A DNA stretch of 64,000 nucleotides from Avibacterium avium (GTDB taxonomy: Bacteria; Pseudomonadota; Gammaproteobacteria; Enterobacterales; Pasteurellaceae): positions 679,501 through 743,500 of the forward strand of contig NZ_UGSP01000001.1 of NCBI RefSeq assembly GCF_900454535.1. The letters run 5' to 3'. The translations under genes were made by a program, and so were the position numbers. Below the pieces are notes generated by a model. That model was not told where the DNA came from and ran no database searches. It saw only the letters and a list, made by a program, of their open reading frames with translations. Shown here in pieces: positions 10,041-19,733 of the stretch (position 1 is the first letter of the stretch; each line of letters starts with the position of its first letter).

Positions 10041-11051
10041 ATGTCAGCTTTAAAACAAAATAAATCGCTAGATTTCCTTAAGCAAAATGCTATTTACTTT
10101 GTGCTGTTGGTACTTCTTGGCATTATCATTATGCAAGATTCCAGCTTTTTGAGTTTAAGAAATTTTAGTAATATTCTTACCCAATCTTCTGTGCGTTTAA
10201 TCATCGCCCTTGGTGTGGCAGGCGTGCTGATTACGCAAGGGACAGACTTATCCGCAGGACGTCAAGTGGGGCTTGCCGCGGTAATTTCAGCCACATTGCT
10301 ACAAGCAATGGATAATATGAATCGCGTTTTCCCAAATTTAAGTGAAATTCCTATTCCTGTGGTGATTCTTACCGTCTGTGCAGTGGGAGCAATTATTGGC
10401 TTAGTAAACGGGATCGTCATCGCTTATCTTAATGTAACGCCATTTATTGCCACAATGGGAACGATGATCATCGTGTACGGGATCAACTCGCTTTATTATG
10501 ATGCGGTGGGCTCATCACCAATTGCAGGTTTTAACGAACAATTCTCTACCTTTGCGCAAGGCTTTTTCCGCTTAGGTAGCTTTAAACTTTCCTACATCAC
10601 CATTTATGCGGCAATTTGTGCTGTGTTTGTGTGGGTGTTATGGAATAAAACACGCTTTGGTAAAAACATCTTTGCCATTGGTGGAAACCCAGAAGCGGCG
10701 CGTGTTTCAGGGGTAAACGTAACCCGTAATCTTGTGGCTATTTATATGATAGCAGGGGTATTCTATGCCTTTGGCGGTATGCTTGAAGCAGGGCGTATCG
10801 GTAGTGCCACTAATAACCTTGGTTTTATGTATGAACTTGATGCGATTGCCGCTTGTGTGGTGGGCGGCGTATCCTTCGCTGGTGGTGTAGGTACGGTGCT
10901 TGGTGTGGTAACTGGGGTATTGATTTTCACCGTAATCAACTATGGTTTAACCTACATTGGCGTAAACCCATACTGGCAATACATCATCAAGGGTAGCATT
11001 ATCATCTTCGCCGTAGCCATTGACTCGCTTAAATACGCGAAGAAAAAATAA
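10041..11051 (+). CDS. mglC: galactose/methyl-galactoside ABC transporter, permease
   Basis: A 336-residue inner-membrane permease with about eight to ten hydrophobic segments. It contains the family hallmark GNPEAARVSGVNV (cytoplasmic loop) and LEAGRIGSATNNLG. AAGGAA precedes the ATG, 18 bases after mglA. It is the last gene of mglBAC, and an uptake-sequence terminator overlaps its stop codon. Confidence 0.96.
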   Translation: MSALKQNKSLDFLKQNAIYFVLLVLLGIIIMQDSSFLSLRNFSNILTQSSVRLIIALGVAGVLITQGTDLSAGRQVGLAAVISATLLQAMDNMNRVFPNLSEIPIPVVILTVCAVGAIIGLVNGIVIAYLNVTPFIATMGTMIIVYGINSLYYDAVGSSPIAGFNEQFSTFAQGFFRLGSFKLSYITIYAAICAVFVWVLWNKTRFGKNIFAIGGNPEAARVSGVNVTRNLVAIYMIAGVFYAFGGMLEAGRIGSATNNLGFMYELDAIAACVVGGVSFAGGVGTVLGVVTGVLIFTVINYGLTYIGVNPYWQYIIKGSIIIFAVAIDSLKYAKKK

Positions 11052-11095
11052 GTGTGGTGAAAAATTCGCAAAAAAATTACCGCACTTAATTTTTC
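11050..11095 (+). terminator. uptake-sequence hairpin terminator of mglBAC
   Basis: AAGTGTGGT (one mismatch to the uptake core) is followed 20 bases later by the inverse ACCGCACTT and then AATTTTT. Inverted uptake pairs used as terminators are common in Pasteurellaceae. Confidence 0.75.
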
Positions 11096-11126
11096 CTACA
11101 TTAAATAAGATAACTCCACATCAAAC

Positions 11127-11148
11127 GGGCTGGCACATAGGTCAGCCC
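11127..11148. repeat. 22-bp hairpin repeat, copy 1
   Basis: The arms GGGCTG and CAGCCC enclose a loop containing CACATAG. Copy 2 at 11256-11277 is the same unit in inverse orientation with compensating stem changes. See findings. Confidence 0.7.
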
Positions 11149-11255
11149 CTGCATTTTTATGTTCTATATTCTAGCGTGGTATTAAGGTGGGATATGTTTA
11201 CTACTCTAGATTTTGCGATTTTGTTTTTGTTGGTGAATTGTCTATTTTCAGGTAA

Positions 11256-11277
11256 GGGCGGATCTATGTGTCCGCCC
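11256..11277. repeat. 22-bp hairpin repeat, copy 2 (inverse orientation)
   Basis: The arms GGGCGGA and TCCGCCC enclose a loop containing CTATGTG, the complement of the copy 1 loop. The 107 bp between the copies hold no convincing gene. Confidence 0.7.
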
Positions 11278-11328
11278 GATCACCATTTCCAACAATAATC
11301 ATAAAGAAATAATCCTTCCTTTATGTTA

Positions 11329-11568
11329 TTAACCATTCACTAACCAACTTACAGCGATAACAATTGCAAAAATAGCGAGCCAGATTAAATGTAACCTATT
11401 GCTTTTTCTATTGATTTCTTGGTTTTGTAAATAATGGTTGTGCCATTGTTGGCGAAATTGGGCTAAATGGTTTTTATCTAAGGAAAATCCACAGTTAGGG
11501 CAGGCTAACATTGTTGTTGTGATCGCTTTTCGGCATTTAGGGCAATGTTGCATCAATACACTGTTCAT
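11329..11568 (-). CDS. small zinc-ribbon membrane protein, unknown function
   Basis: A 79-residue protein with two CxxC pairs (CPKC near residue 9 and CPNC near residue 23) forming a probable zinc ribbon, a polar linker, and one C-terminal membrane helix (IWLAIFAIVIAVSWLV). AGGA-like sequence lies upstream. It stands alone between mglC and the adhesin gene. No function can be assigned; single zinc ribbon plus tail-anchor architecture is widespread and poorly characterised. Confidence 0.6.
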   Translation of the reverse strand: MNSVLMQHCPKCRKAITTTMLACPNCGFSLDKNHLAQFRQQWHNHYLQNQEINRKSNRLHLIWLAIFAIVIAVSWLVNG

Positions 11569-11940
11569 CTTACAAATCCTTAATTAATGCTACGTTACAA
11601 TTTCACTCTATTTGAGTGCTTAGCGTAGGCAATGATTTATCTTGCGATATTTGCGAGTGATAAATTTTCTATTTATCTCAATGAGTTCTTGAATAAAAAT
11701 GGCTGTTTCGGTGAATTTAATTGTTTATTGTTATAAACAAATTATCAAAAAGAGCAATAGGTTATAAGAATCATTTTCCCAATGGTTAGGAGGCGTTTAC
11801 TTTACACAAAATTTACAATTAATTACGCGAAATTGCCTAGTAATGTAGCGGTTTTGTGCTATTATGCACAACCTAAATTTAATATATGATTGTTTTTTCG
11901 ACTACAGTCGTTTTTTACTAACCAAAACTAGGTATAAATT
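11569..11940. promoter_or_regulatory. 372-bp intergenic region upstream of the adhesin
   Basis: AT-rich and without a supportable gene. A -10-like TATTAT lies at about 11863. A short hairpin (CGACT-N2-AGTCG) flanked by T runs at about 11897-11918 lies in the probable leader of the adhesin mRNA and could act as an attenuator. No convincing -35 or known operator was seen. Confidence 0.4.
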
Positions 11941-14900
11941 ATGAATAAAATATTCCGTATTATTTGGAACCACGCTCAACAAAATTGGGTCGTTACCTCA
12001 GAATTAGCTAAAGGATATACAAAAGCACAATCATCAAAAAGTGCTTCTCAAACTTTTTTCAATTTTAAATTTAGTGTATTTGCAACAACCCTCGCCTCAT
12101 TTTTAATAGGTAGTGAGGTATTTGCAGCGGATCCAATTTGTGTTGCTGGCACAGGAGATGGGTCAGTTATTTGCGATGCTAAAAATAAAAATAGCACTAC
12201 TATTTCGAGGGGGGGGACCTTTGCTGTTGGTAATGCGAATGGTGCAATTAGTGTAAGCAATTCAGGGGTCTTTGGTAATGATAATACACTTACGGATCAA
12301 GCAGCATCGAGCCGAGTTGTTGGTAATAACAACTATGTAAATGGGCAGGAATCTTTTGTTCTTGGAAATGACGTCAAAGTGCAAAAAGATAAAGCTGGAA
12401 CAAGTGCAAGAGTAATAGGTATTGGCAGTAATGTTACAGTAAATGATAATGATTCTATTGCGATTGGTACAGGAACTTATGCCGAGGGCAATTTTGTTAC
12501 AGCAATAGGTAATAAAGCAAATGCAAGTGGAGATCAGGCTGTTGCAATTGGTTCAAATACAGTAGCGAGAGAATCATCTACAGCTTTAGGGCAGCAAGCC
12601 CAAGCTACAGGTAATACAGCATTAGCTGTTGGTGCTGTAGCTAAAGCTGAAGGTGATAACTCAATGGCTGTGGGGCAAGATAGCCAAGCAGTAGGTGCTT
12701 CTAGCACAGCAGTTGGTCCTGGGGCGTTAGCTGGTAAAAATAATGCCGTGGCATTGGGTTATCTGGCTAAGGCAACTGAGGGCGGTGCATTAGCATTAGG
12801 GTATGGTGCGCAAGCAACCGTGGCAGGAGCTGTAGCATTAGGTGAAAACAGTGTAACAGGTAGAGCGGATAAAACAGCAAGTGCAACAGTAAATGGTATC
12901 ACTTACTCTGATTTTGCTGGCGCGGATATTGGAAGCAGCCGCGTTGTTTCTGTTGGATCAACTGAAGATGGGAAACAGCGACAAATTCAAAATGTAGCTG
13001 CTGGGCGTATTACTAATACTTCTACTGATGCGATCAATGGTTCGCAATTATATGCTGTAGCCAATGAATTGTCTGGTCGTTTAATACATTATTACAGTGT
13101 AAATGATAACAGTAAGCAGGGTGGAAACTATAATAACGATGGAGCAACAGGTATAAATGCTTTAGCGGCAGGTGTAGGAGCTCAAGCTCAAGGGCAAGAT
13201 AGCCTTGCTCAAGGTACTGAAGCGAAATCATATGGCGAAAGTACTATAGCTATTGGTAAAAATGCACGGAGTGGTAGAGGTAAGAAAGGTTTTGCTACTT
13301 CATTAGCTGATGAGCCAGAAGCCAATTCAATTGCTATTGGTAATAATGCACAAGCACCTAATAAATCGTCTATAGCTCTGGGGGATAATGCGACTGTTCA
13401 GTATTTTGCACCAGATGCTATTGCAATTGGTACAAATGCAAGAATTGGAACATATGCGACTACGTCTATTGCTATTGGTAAAGAAGCAACGGCCAAGCAT
13501 TATTATAATACAGCTATTGGTCCTAAAACTGTAACTGATGGGGTTGGTGCAACAGCAGTTGGTTTCAGTGCACAAGCATTGGGGAGAGCGTCATTTGCTG
13601 CAGGACAAGGTGCAAAAACGGAGAACCAGGCAACAGTTGCGATTGGAGAAAATGCAAAAGCAACTCTTGCTAATAACGTTTCCCTTGGTTCTGGAGCGAG
13701 AGATCGTCAAGCAGAACCAATTAATAATGCTACAGTTCAAGGCATAACTTACAGTGGGTTTGCTGGTAAAGCAAAAGCTGTTGTAAGTGTTGGAACAAAA
13801 GCGGGTGAGCGCCAGATTATCAATGTTGCGCCAGGTGAAATCTCTGAAAACTCAACTGATGCGATTAATGGTTCGCAACTTTATATGGTGGCAAACACCC
13901 TTGGCAATGTGGCAAACACTACCACAAATATTTTAGGTGGCAATGCGACATTAGATCCAAATACTGGCAATATTACAATGACTGATATTGGTGGCACAGG
14001 TCAAAACACTGTTAATGACGCAATTAAAGTAGCAAAAACACGTTATTACAGCGTAAATAGCTCTGCGCAAGGTGCGGGCACTAATTATGATAACGACGGT
14101 GCAAAAGCTGCTGGTGCACTTGCTGCAGGGGTAGATACCCAAGCTATTGGTGCTGATGATGTTGCTATAGGTAGCAATGCTCTTGCTGATTCTAGTAATG
14201 TAGATGAACTAGCAGCTGTTGCTGTAGGCCATAACGCAAAAGCAACCGCTGCTGGGGCTGTTGCAGTGGGAGATTCTGCAGAAGCTCTGAGTATTAATGT
14301 AGTTTCTATGGGATATTCTGCAGGGCTTGGTAGCAATGCTGAAAATAGCATTTGGATTGGTGCAAATTCAGGAAATTCTGCGACAGGATACTCAAATATT
14401 GGGATTGGCGATGGTGCAGGCAACGGAATTGGTGAAGCAAATCCAGACTCTAACCATAATGTCGCAATGGGTATTTATGCTGGCGGTGGACTGAATGGTT
14501 CAAATAACCTTTCTTTAGGCATTTCAGCGGGTAATGCTTTAAATGGTAATGATAATGTTACATTAGGTAATGCCGCAGGCGTAAACCTAAATGGAAATAA
14601 TAACATCGCAATTGGTCGCCAAGCTGGTACAGCTGTTATTGTAAATAGCGATCCTAACAACGCCGTATTTGCAGGAAATGATGCCGTTACGCGTGAAGTA
14701 AGTGATTCAATTAGCTTAGGAAATAATGCACAAGCCTTAAAAGATAACGCTATTGCTGTTGGGTTAAATGCCCAAGCGAAAAATGAGAATGATGTTGCAC
14801 TAGGAGCAGGCGCAATTACCGAAGCTGCGGTTCCAACAACAGAAGCAACAGTAAATCAGATTACCTACACGGGCTTTGCCGGAACTTCACCGATCGCAAC

Positions 14901-16749
14901 ATTAAGTGTTGGTTCCGCTGGTAAAGAACGTACTATCACGAATGTTGCGGCAGGACGTATTAACAAAGATTCAACTGATGCAATTAATGGCTCGCAACTT
15001 TATGTTGTTGCAGATAAATTAAGTAATGCTGTAAACAACATTGCTAATGCAACTAACGGTGGTGGTTTTATTCTAACAGATGATAGCAAAACTGAAGTTA
15101 AACAAGATTTAGGCAAATCTATCCAGCTGAAAGGTGAGAAAGGAATTACGGTTGCTGCAAATGCAACAGATAAGCAACTTAAAATCGTTCTCGACAATGA
15201 AATTACTGTTGGAAACCCAGAAGACCCATCAAATCCAGCTGCTCCGAAAGAGGCAGGCACAATTAATGTGGTTGGAAAAGATGGTAAGAATGGCGTATCC
15301 ATTAAAGGTGATACAGGCAATGAGAAACCAGGTATCAGTATTGCCGGCAAAGATGGTGCAGATGGCGTAACCTTAACGACAAAAACAGATGGTAAGCCAG
15401 GCGTTGATGGAGATGCAGCTAAACCTCGTTTAGAAGTGAATAATGAGCAAGTTGCAACCTTAAATGACGGCGTGAAATATGCTGGCGATATAGGAAACGC
15501 TGCAATCAAATTAAACCAAACTGCTACCATTGTTGGTGGTGTTAAAGATAAAAGTAATCTGACTGACAATAATATCGGTGTTGTTGCTAGCCAAGATGGT
15601 GATGATGCAAAACTAACTGTGAAATTAGCTAAAAATCTTAATTTAGGCCCTGATGGTAGTATAACTATTTCCAATAGCAGCAATGATAGTTCTTCAGTCA
15701 GACTAAACAAAGATGGTTTAGATAATGGCGGCAACAAAATTATCAATGTTGCTGATGGTGATATTAGCCAGAATAGCAAAGATGCAGTAAATGGTGGGCA
15801 GCTCTACAATACTATTCAACAGACAGTAAAAGCAGTGAAAATAGAAGTGAAAGAAGGCGATAATATCGTTATTACTTCAGATGTTGGCAGTGATGGTCAG
15901 ACTATTTACACTGTATCCACCGTAAAAGATGTAAAATTTGATAGTGCGAAGATTGGAAATAAAGTGACCATTAACAATAACGGCATTGATGCGGGGGATA
16001 CCAAAGTTACAGGTGTGAAAGCAGGTGATGTAAGTAAAGATAGTACAGACGCAGTGAATGGTAGTCAATTACACGAAACCAACCAAAACGTGGCAAAAAA
16101 TGCAACGAACATTGCAAATAACACTGCAGCGATCAACAAAGGCTTGAACTTTACTGCAGATGACGGCAAAACACTTAACCGTCAATTAGGTGATACAGTA
16201 GCTGTTAATGGTGATGAAAATATTACCACCTCTGTTACTTCATCTGGCGTTAAAGTTGCGTTGAACAAAAAACTTAAAGTTGATAGCGTAACTGCTGGTA
16301 ACACCGTTGTGAATAACGATGGCGTAACTATCGGCACGGGTGATAAAGCTGTGAGCTTAACGCAAAATGGCTTAAACAACGGCGGTAATAGAATTACTAA
16401 CGTTGCACCAGGTAAAGATCCAACAGACGCAGTGAATGTAGCACAACTTAGCAATGTTACAAACCACCTAGACAACAAAGTGAACAAAGTTGCTAGCGAT
16501 ATGAAACATATGGACAAAAAACTCCGTGCAGGTATCGCAGGCGCAGCTGCATTGGGGGTGTTGGCACAACCAACTAGACCAGGTAAATCAATGGTTTCTG
16601 TTGGTGGAACAACTTATCGCGATGAATCAGCAGTTGCATTAGGTGTTTCTCGTGTGTCAGACAATGAGAAATGGGTGATCAAAATTGGTGCATCGGCAAA
16701 TACTCGCAATAATTATATTGCGGGTGGTTCAGTCGGCTATCAATGGTAA
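11941..16749 (+). CDS. trimeric autotransporter adhesin (YadA-like, type Vc secretion)
   Basis: A 1602-residue surface adhesin. The N-terminus is an extended signal peptide region (MNKIFRIIWNHAQQNWVVTS) with cleavage expected after FA at residue 62. The passenger has long YadA-like head stretches built from 14-residue AIG/A-N-A repeats. Neck motifs of the NVAAGRI-STDAINGSQLY type lie near residues 350, 627 and 1000, with related ones near 1269, 1356 and 1487. A Gly/Asp-rich, collagen-like section (GKDGKNG, GKDGADG) lies around 1110-1150. The last 75 residues form the YadA beta-barrel anchor, ending SVGYQW with an aromatic C-terminus. A G8 tract at 12209-12216 lies near residue 90. No uptake sequences occur in the gene. 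Ligand unknown. Confidence 0.95.
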   Translation: MNKIFRIIWNHAQQNWVVTSELAKGYTKAQSSKSASQTFFNFKFSVFATTLASFLIGSEVFAADPICVAGTGDGSVICDAKNKNSTTISRGGTFAVGNANGAISVSNSGVFGNDNTLTDQAASSRVVGNNNYVNGQESFVLGNDVKVQKDKAGTSARVIGIGSNVTVNDNDSIAIGTGTYAEGNFVTAIGNKANASGDQAVAIGSNTVARESSTALGQQAQATGNTALAVGAVAKAEGDNSMAVGQDSQAVGASSTAVGPGALAGKNNAVALGYLAKATEGGALALGYGAQATVAGAVALGENSVTGRADKTASATVNGITYSDFAGADIGSSRVVSVGSTEDGKQRQIQNVAAGRITNTSTDAINGSQLYAVANELSGRLIHYYSVNDNSKQGGNYNNDGATGINALAAGVGAQAQGQDSLAQGTEAKSYGESTIAIGKNARSGRGKKGFATSLADEPEANSIAIGNNAQAPNKSSIALGDNATVQYFAPDAIAIGTNARIGTYATTSIAIGKEATAKHYYNTAIGPKTVTDGVGATAVGFSAQALGRASFAAGQGAKTENQATVAIGENAKATLANNVSLGSGARDRQAEPINNATVQGITYSGFAGKAKAVVSVGTKAGERQIINVAPGEISENSTDAINGSQLYMVANTLGNVANTTTNILGGNATLDPNTGNITMTDIGGTGQNTVNDAIKVAKTRYYSVNSSAQGAGTNYDNDGAKAAGALAAGVDTQAIGADDVAIGSNALADSSNVDELAAVAVGHNAKATAAGAVAVGDSAEALSINVVSMGYSAGLGSNAENSIWIGANSGNSATGYSNIGIGDGAGNGIGEANPDSNHNVAMGIYAGGGLNGSNNLSLGISAGNALNGNDNVTLGNAAGVNLNGNNNIAIGRQAGTAVIVNSDPNNAVFAGNDAVTREVSDSISLGNNAQALKDNAIAVGLNAQAKNENDVALGAGAITEAAVPTTEATVNQITYTGFAGTSPIATLSVGSAGKERTITNVAAGRINKDSTDAINGSQLYVVADKLSNAVNNIANATNGGGFILTDDSKTEVKQDLGKSIQLKGEKGITVAANATDKQLKIVLDNEITVGNPEDPSNPAAPKEAGTINVVGKDGKNGVSIKGDTGNEKPGISIAGKDGADGVTLTTKTDGKPGVDGDAAKPRLEVNNEQVATLNDGVKYAGDIGNAAIKLNQTATIVGGVKDKSNLTDNNIGVVASQDGDDAKLTVKLAKNLNLGPDGSITISNSSNDSSSVRLNKDGLDNGGNKIINVADGDISQNSKDAVNGGQLYNTIQQTVKAVKIEVKEGDNIVITSDVGSDGQTIYTVSTVKDVKFDSAKIGNKVTINNNGIDAGDTKVTGVKAGDVSKDSTDAVNGSQLHETNQNVAKNATNIANNTAAINKGLNFTADDGKTLNRQLGDTVAVNGDENITTSVTSSGVKVALNKKLKVDSVTAGNTVVNNDGVTIGTGDKAVSLTQNGLNNGGNRITNVAPGKDPTDAVNVAQLSNVTNHLDNKVNKVASDMKHMDKKLRAGIAGAAALGVLAQPTRPGKSMVSVGGTTYRDESAVALGVSRVSDNEKWVIKIGASANTRNNYIAGGSVGYQW

Positions 16750-16773
16750 TTGCCCAAAAATACCATCGCACTT

Positions 16774-17490
16774 TGACTGCACCCTAAATCCTAGACACCT
16801 AGGAAGTTAAATATTGAGCCCTGTATTGCACAGGGCTCAAACTGTTTAATGCGGGTTTAATCCGCAATTCATTATAATAGAGAATATATTCGCGCAGCGC
16901 CTCTTCCAGATCCACGACATTGGAAAAATGATTCGGGTAAAGCATGCAGACTTCACAATGCTAAAAAAGCTCTCTATCACCGCATTATCATAGCAATTAT
17001 CTTTGAGACTCATGCTTTGAATCGCCTTTGGCAAGCTCTTTTCAACCATCAACATTTCACACCACGCAGCCAGTTGATAAAGGTAACCTTGGTTGCTATC
17101 CGATTTAGTAGGCAATAATCTCACGGTTCGCCAAATCCATTATCGGCGAAAGATACCGCTTTCATTCCCTACACTAATAAACTTGGTCATATCAGTGCTC
17201 CATTTCTCGTTTAGCACCTTTGCTTTAAAATTTCTTGCCATTAAATTTGGTGCGAGATAATCGGTTCTTCCTGTATTCATACGCTTTTTTCGCTTTTACG
17301 CAGGAATGGATGTTTAGGTGACACATTTGTTTCAGCACCGTTTTTCCACTTAGACAATATCCTTTCTCGCGCAACTATTCCCTGCCCAGAGAATAACGTA
17401 TCTCCCACAGTTTAAATTCTGTTGAATAATGTTCTTCCATAAAAAAATCTGCTTCTCAATTTGTGTATGGTGCCGAACTTTTGAGGAGCA
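16774..17490 (-). pseudogene. decayed IS3-family (IS150-like) transposase
   Basis: On the minus strand the integrase-type transposase (OrfB) can be followed in several frames from about 17370 to 16846. Segments readable as NFKAKVLNEKWSTDMTKF, TKSDSNQGYLYQLAAW and SLKDNCYDNAVIESFF (containing the last DDE residue) lie in order but are separated by frameshifts and a stop. OrfA was not recognised. A possible terminal sequence starts TGACTGCACCCTAAATCC at 16774, and a 9-bp-arm hairpin (GAGCCCTGT/ACAGGGCTC) lies at 16816-16838. The other end is not clear. It immediately follows the adhesin gene. Confidence 0.75.
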
Positions 17491-17578
17491 GATCGCTTTT
17501 TTTAGGGAAAAGAGCGGTGGTTTTTTGTTGTTTTTTATTATTCGACTAAGAGAAAAATTTTTGCAATAAATTCAATAT

Positions 17579-17596
17579 TGTCATCAAACTGTAATA
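17579..17596 (+). promoter_or_regulatory. Pho box (PhoB operator) of the pst operon
   Basis: Two 7-bp repeats TTGTCAT and CTGTAAT are separated by CAAA, matching the CTGTCAT-N4-CTGTCAT PhoB consensus. It lies 60 bp upstream of the pstS start, where it would replace the -35 element. Confidence 0.8.
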
Positions 17597-17656
17597 TTGT
17601 TTTCTTAAACTTCCCATTGCCAAATAACTGGCAAGTTAAATAATGGAGAGAGCAAT

Positions 17657-18697
17657 ATGAAAAAATCTATGCTGAAGATTTTTACCGTATTAGGCATATC
17701 AATGAGTTTCTTGGCGGTGGCAAAAGCCCAAACAATCACTGGCGCGGGTGCTTCATTTCCTTATCCCATTTATGCGAAGTGGGCATCTCTTTATGAAAAA
17801 GAAACAGGCAACCGAGTGAATTATCAATCTATTGGCTCTGGTGGCGGACAGCAACAAATCATTTCAAAAACCATTGATTTTGGTGCATCAGATGATCCAA
17901 TGAAAACCTCGCTTCTTGAAAAACATCAGCTTTTACAATTTCCGGCGATCATTGGTGGAACAGTTCCCGTGATTAATCTGCCTGAGATTTCCGCTGGGGA
18001 TTTAAAACTCTCAGGCGAATTATTGGCAGACATTTTTTTAGGCAAAATAAAAAAATGGAACGATCCTGCGATTGCCAAGCTGAATGAAAATCTAGCCCTA
18101 CCTAATAAAGATATTATTGTGATTTATCGTTCAGATGGTTCAGGAACGACATTTGGCTGGACGAATTATTTATCTAAAGTTTCGCCAGAATGGAAAGAAA
18201 AAGTTGGCGAAGGCAAATCAGTAAAATGGCCGGTAGGACAAGGCGGTAAAGGCAATGAAGGTGTTGCCGCCTATGTTGGTCAAATTAAATATTCAGTGAG
18301 TTATGTGGAATACGCCTATGCCAAACAAAATAACTTGGCTTGGGTAACGCTACAAAATAAAGCAGGGAAATTTGTTGCACCATCAAAAGAAAGCTTTACT
18401 TCAGCGGCAGCGAATGCGAAGTGGAATGAAGTGGACAATATGGGCGTGATCTTAACCAATGAAGCAGGCGAAAATTCTTGGCCAATTACGGCGGCAAGTT
18501 TTATTTTGTTACATAAACTGGCGGATAAACCTGCATCAACCAAAGGAGTGTTAGACTTTTTTGCTTGGGCATTTAGCCAAGGGCAAGAGGCAGCCAGCGA
18601 ACTTGATTATGTACCGCTACCAGAAGCTGTTGTTCAGCAAATTAAAACCAAATGGCAATCTGAAATTAAAGATGCACAGGGTAAGACTGTTTATTAA
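17657..18697 (+). CDS. pstS: phosphate ABC transporter, periplasmic phosphate-binding protein
   Basis: A 346-residue binding protein with a signal peptide cleaved after AKA (about residue 24). Phosphate-contacting segments are visible: GAGASFPYPIYAKW at the mature N-terminus, IDFGASDDPM, and YRSDGSGTTFGWTNYLS. The Pho box upstream predicts induction on phosphate starvation through PhoB. A G-rich ribosome site (GGAGAG) precedes the ATG. A hairpin follows the gene before pstC. An uptake sequence lies just past the stop. Confidence 0.96.
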   Translation: MKKSMLKIFTVLGISMSFLAVAKAQTITGAGASFPYPIYAKWASLYEKETGNRVNYQSIGSGGGQQQIISKTIDFGASDDPMKTSLLEKHQLLQFPAIIGGTVPVINLPEISAGDLKLSGELLADIFLGKIKKWNDPAIAKLNENLALPNKDIIVIYRSDGSGTTFGWTNYLSKVSPEWKEKVGEGKSVKWPVGQGGKGNEGVAAYVGQIKYSVSYVEYAYAKQNNLAWVTLQNKAGKFVAPSKESFTSAAANAKWNEVDNMGVILTNEAGENSWPITAASFILLHKLADKPASTKGVLDFFAWAFSQGQEAASELDYVPLPEAVVQQIKTKWQSEIKDAQGKTVY

Positions 18698-18725
18698 AGT
18701 GCGGTCTATTTTTTAATAATTTTAT

Positions 18726-18763
18726 GCGCTTAGCGGGGCGATGAGTAATAAACCGCTAGGCGC
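18726..18763 (+). promoter_or_regulatory. intercistronic hairpin between pstS and pstC
   Basis: GCGCTTAGCGG and CCGCTAGGCGC pair at 10 of 11 positions around a 16-base loop, with no T run. Such a stem would stabilise the pstS message or slow entry into pstC, fitting the higher need for binding protein. It also argues against translation starting at the ATG in its loop (18741). Confidence 0.6.
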
Positions 18764-18782
18764 TAAGATGAATGGCTTGTGT

Positions 18783-19733
18783 ATGAAAAATCTTAATGCT
18801 CAATGTAGTAAACAAAAAATCTTTGAATTTGTTTTTCATAGTTTAACCCGATTTTTTGCCTTTATTGTTCTTATTATGCTGGCTTCCATTTTGCTATCGT
18901 TAATTTATGGCAGCTGGGATTCAATTCAACAATTTGGCCTTGCCTTTTTATGGACTGATGAATGGAATCCAACGCAAGATATTTATGGTGCCATTGTGCC
19001 TATTGTAGGGACGTTGATTTCGGCACTTTTTGCGTTAATCATTGCCGTGCCAATATCTTTTGGGATTGCGACTTTTTTAATTGAGCTTGCGCCAGAGAAA
19101 TTAAAGAAACCGATTAGCATCGCCGTGGAAATGTTGGCGGCCATTCCTTCCATTATCTATGGAATGTGGGGGCTGTTTGTGTTTGTGCCATTATTTCAAA
19201 CCTATATTCAACCGCATTTGATTGATACCCTTGGGGATATTCCTTACCTTGGCGCATTATTTTCTGGCGCGCCCTTTGGCGTTGGATTATTCACCGCAGG
19301 ATTAGTGCTTGCCATTATGATTATCCCATTTATTGCATCAATTATGCGTGAAGTATTCTCTGTTGTTCCACCTATGCTAAAAGAATCCGCGTATGGACTA
19401 GGTGCAACCACTTGGGAAGTGGTTTGGCACATTGTATTACCCTACACCAAAACAGGGGTGATAGGGGGAATTATGCTGGGGCTTGGGCGAGCATTGGGGG
19501 AAACGATGGCGATTACATTCGTAATAGGAAATTCCTTCCATTTGCCAAGTTCTATTTTTTCACCAAGTACTTCCATCGCCTCAGCAATTGCTAATGAATT
19601 TAATGAAGCGGCAGGCCTACAAAAATCTTCATTAATGGAATTAGGATTGATCTTATTCTTAATTACTACTTTGGTACTGGCTTTATCTCGCATTTTAATT
19701 GCTCGTATGACCTTAAAAGAAGGAAAACGCTAA
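18783..19733 (+). CDS. pstC: phosphate ABC transporter, permease PstC
   Basis: An inner-membrane permease of about 316 residues with six hydrophobic segments. It carries the permease EAA-like loop [23 protein letters not shown] and the family segment [16 protein letters not shown]. The start is uncertain: ATGs at 18741, 18768 and 18783 are in frame and none has a strong ribosome site; 18741 lies inside a hairpin loop, so 18783 is used. Its stop overlaps the pstA start (TAATG). Confidence 0.9.
   Translation: MKNLNAQCSKQKIFEFVFHSLTRFFAFIVLIMLASILLSLIYGSWDSIQQFGLAFLWTDEWNPTQDIYGAIVPIVGTLISALFALIIAVPISFGIATFLIELAPEKLKKPISIAVEMLAAIPSIIYGMWGLFVFVPLFQTYIQPHLIDTLGDIPYLGALFSGAPFGVGLFTAGLVLAIMIIPFIASIMREVFSVVPPMLKESAYGLGATTWEVVWHIVLPYTKTGVIGGIMLGLGRALGETMAITFVIGNSFHLPSSIFSPSTSIASAIANEFNEAAGLQKSSLMELGLILFLITTLVLALSRILIARMTLKEGKR

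Noticed and set aside
11020..11298. A 92-codon frame between mglC and the zinc-ribbon gene
   Set aside because: It starts inside mglC and crosses the terminator and both hairpin repeats. The composition is not protein-like.
15000..15779. A 259-codon open frame antisense to the adhesin gene
   Set aside because: It lies wholly within the adhesin on the other strand and its composition mirrors the repetitive adhesin codons. It has no start signals, and similar antisense frames occur along the gene.
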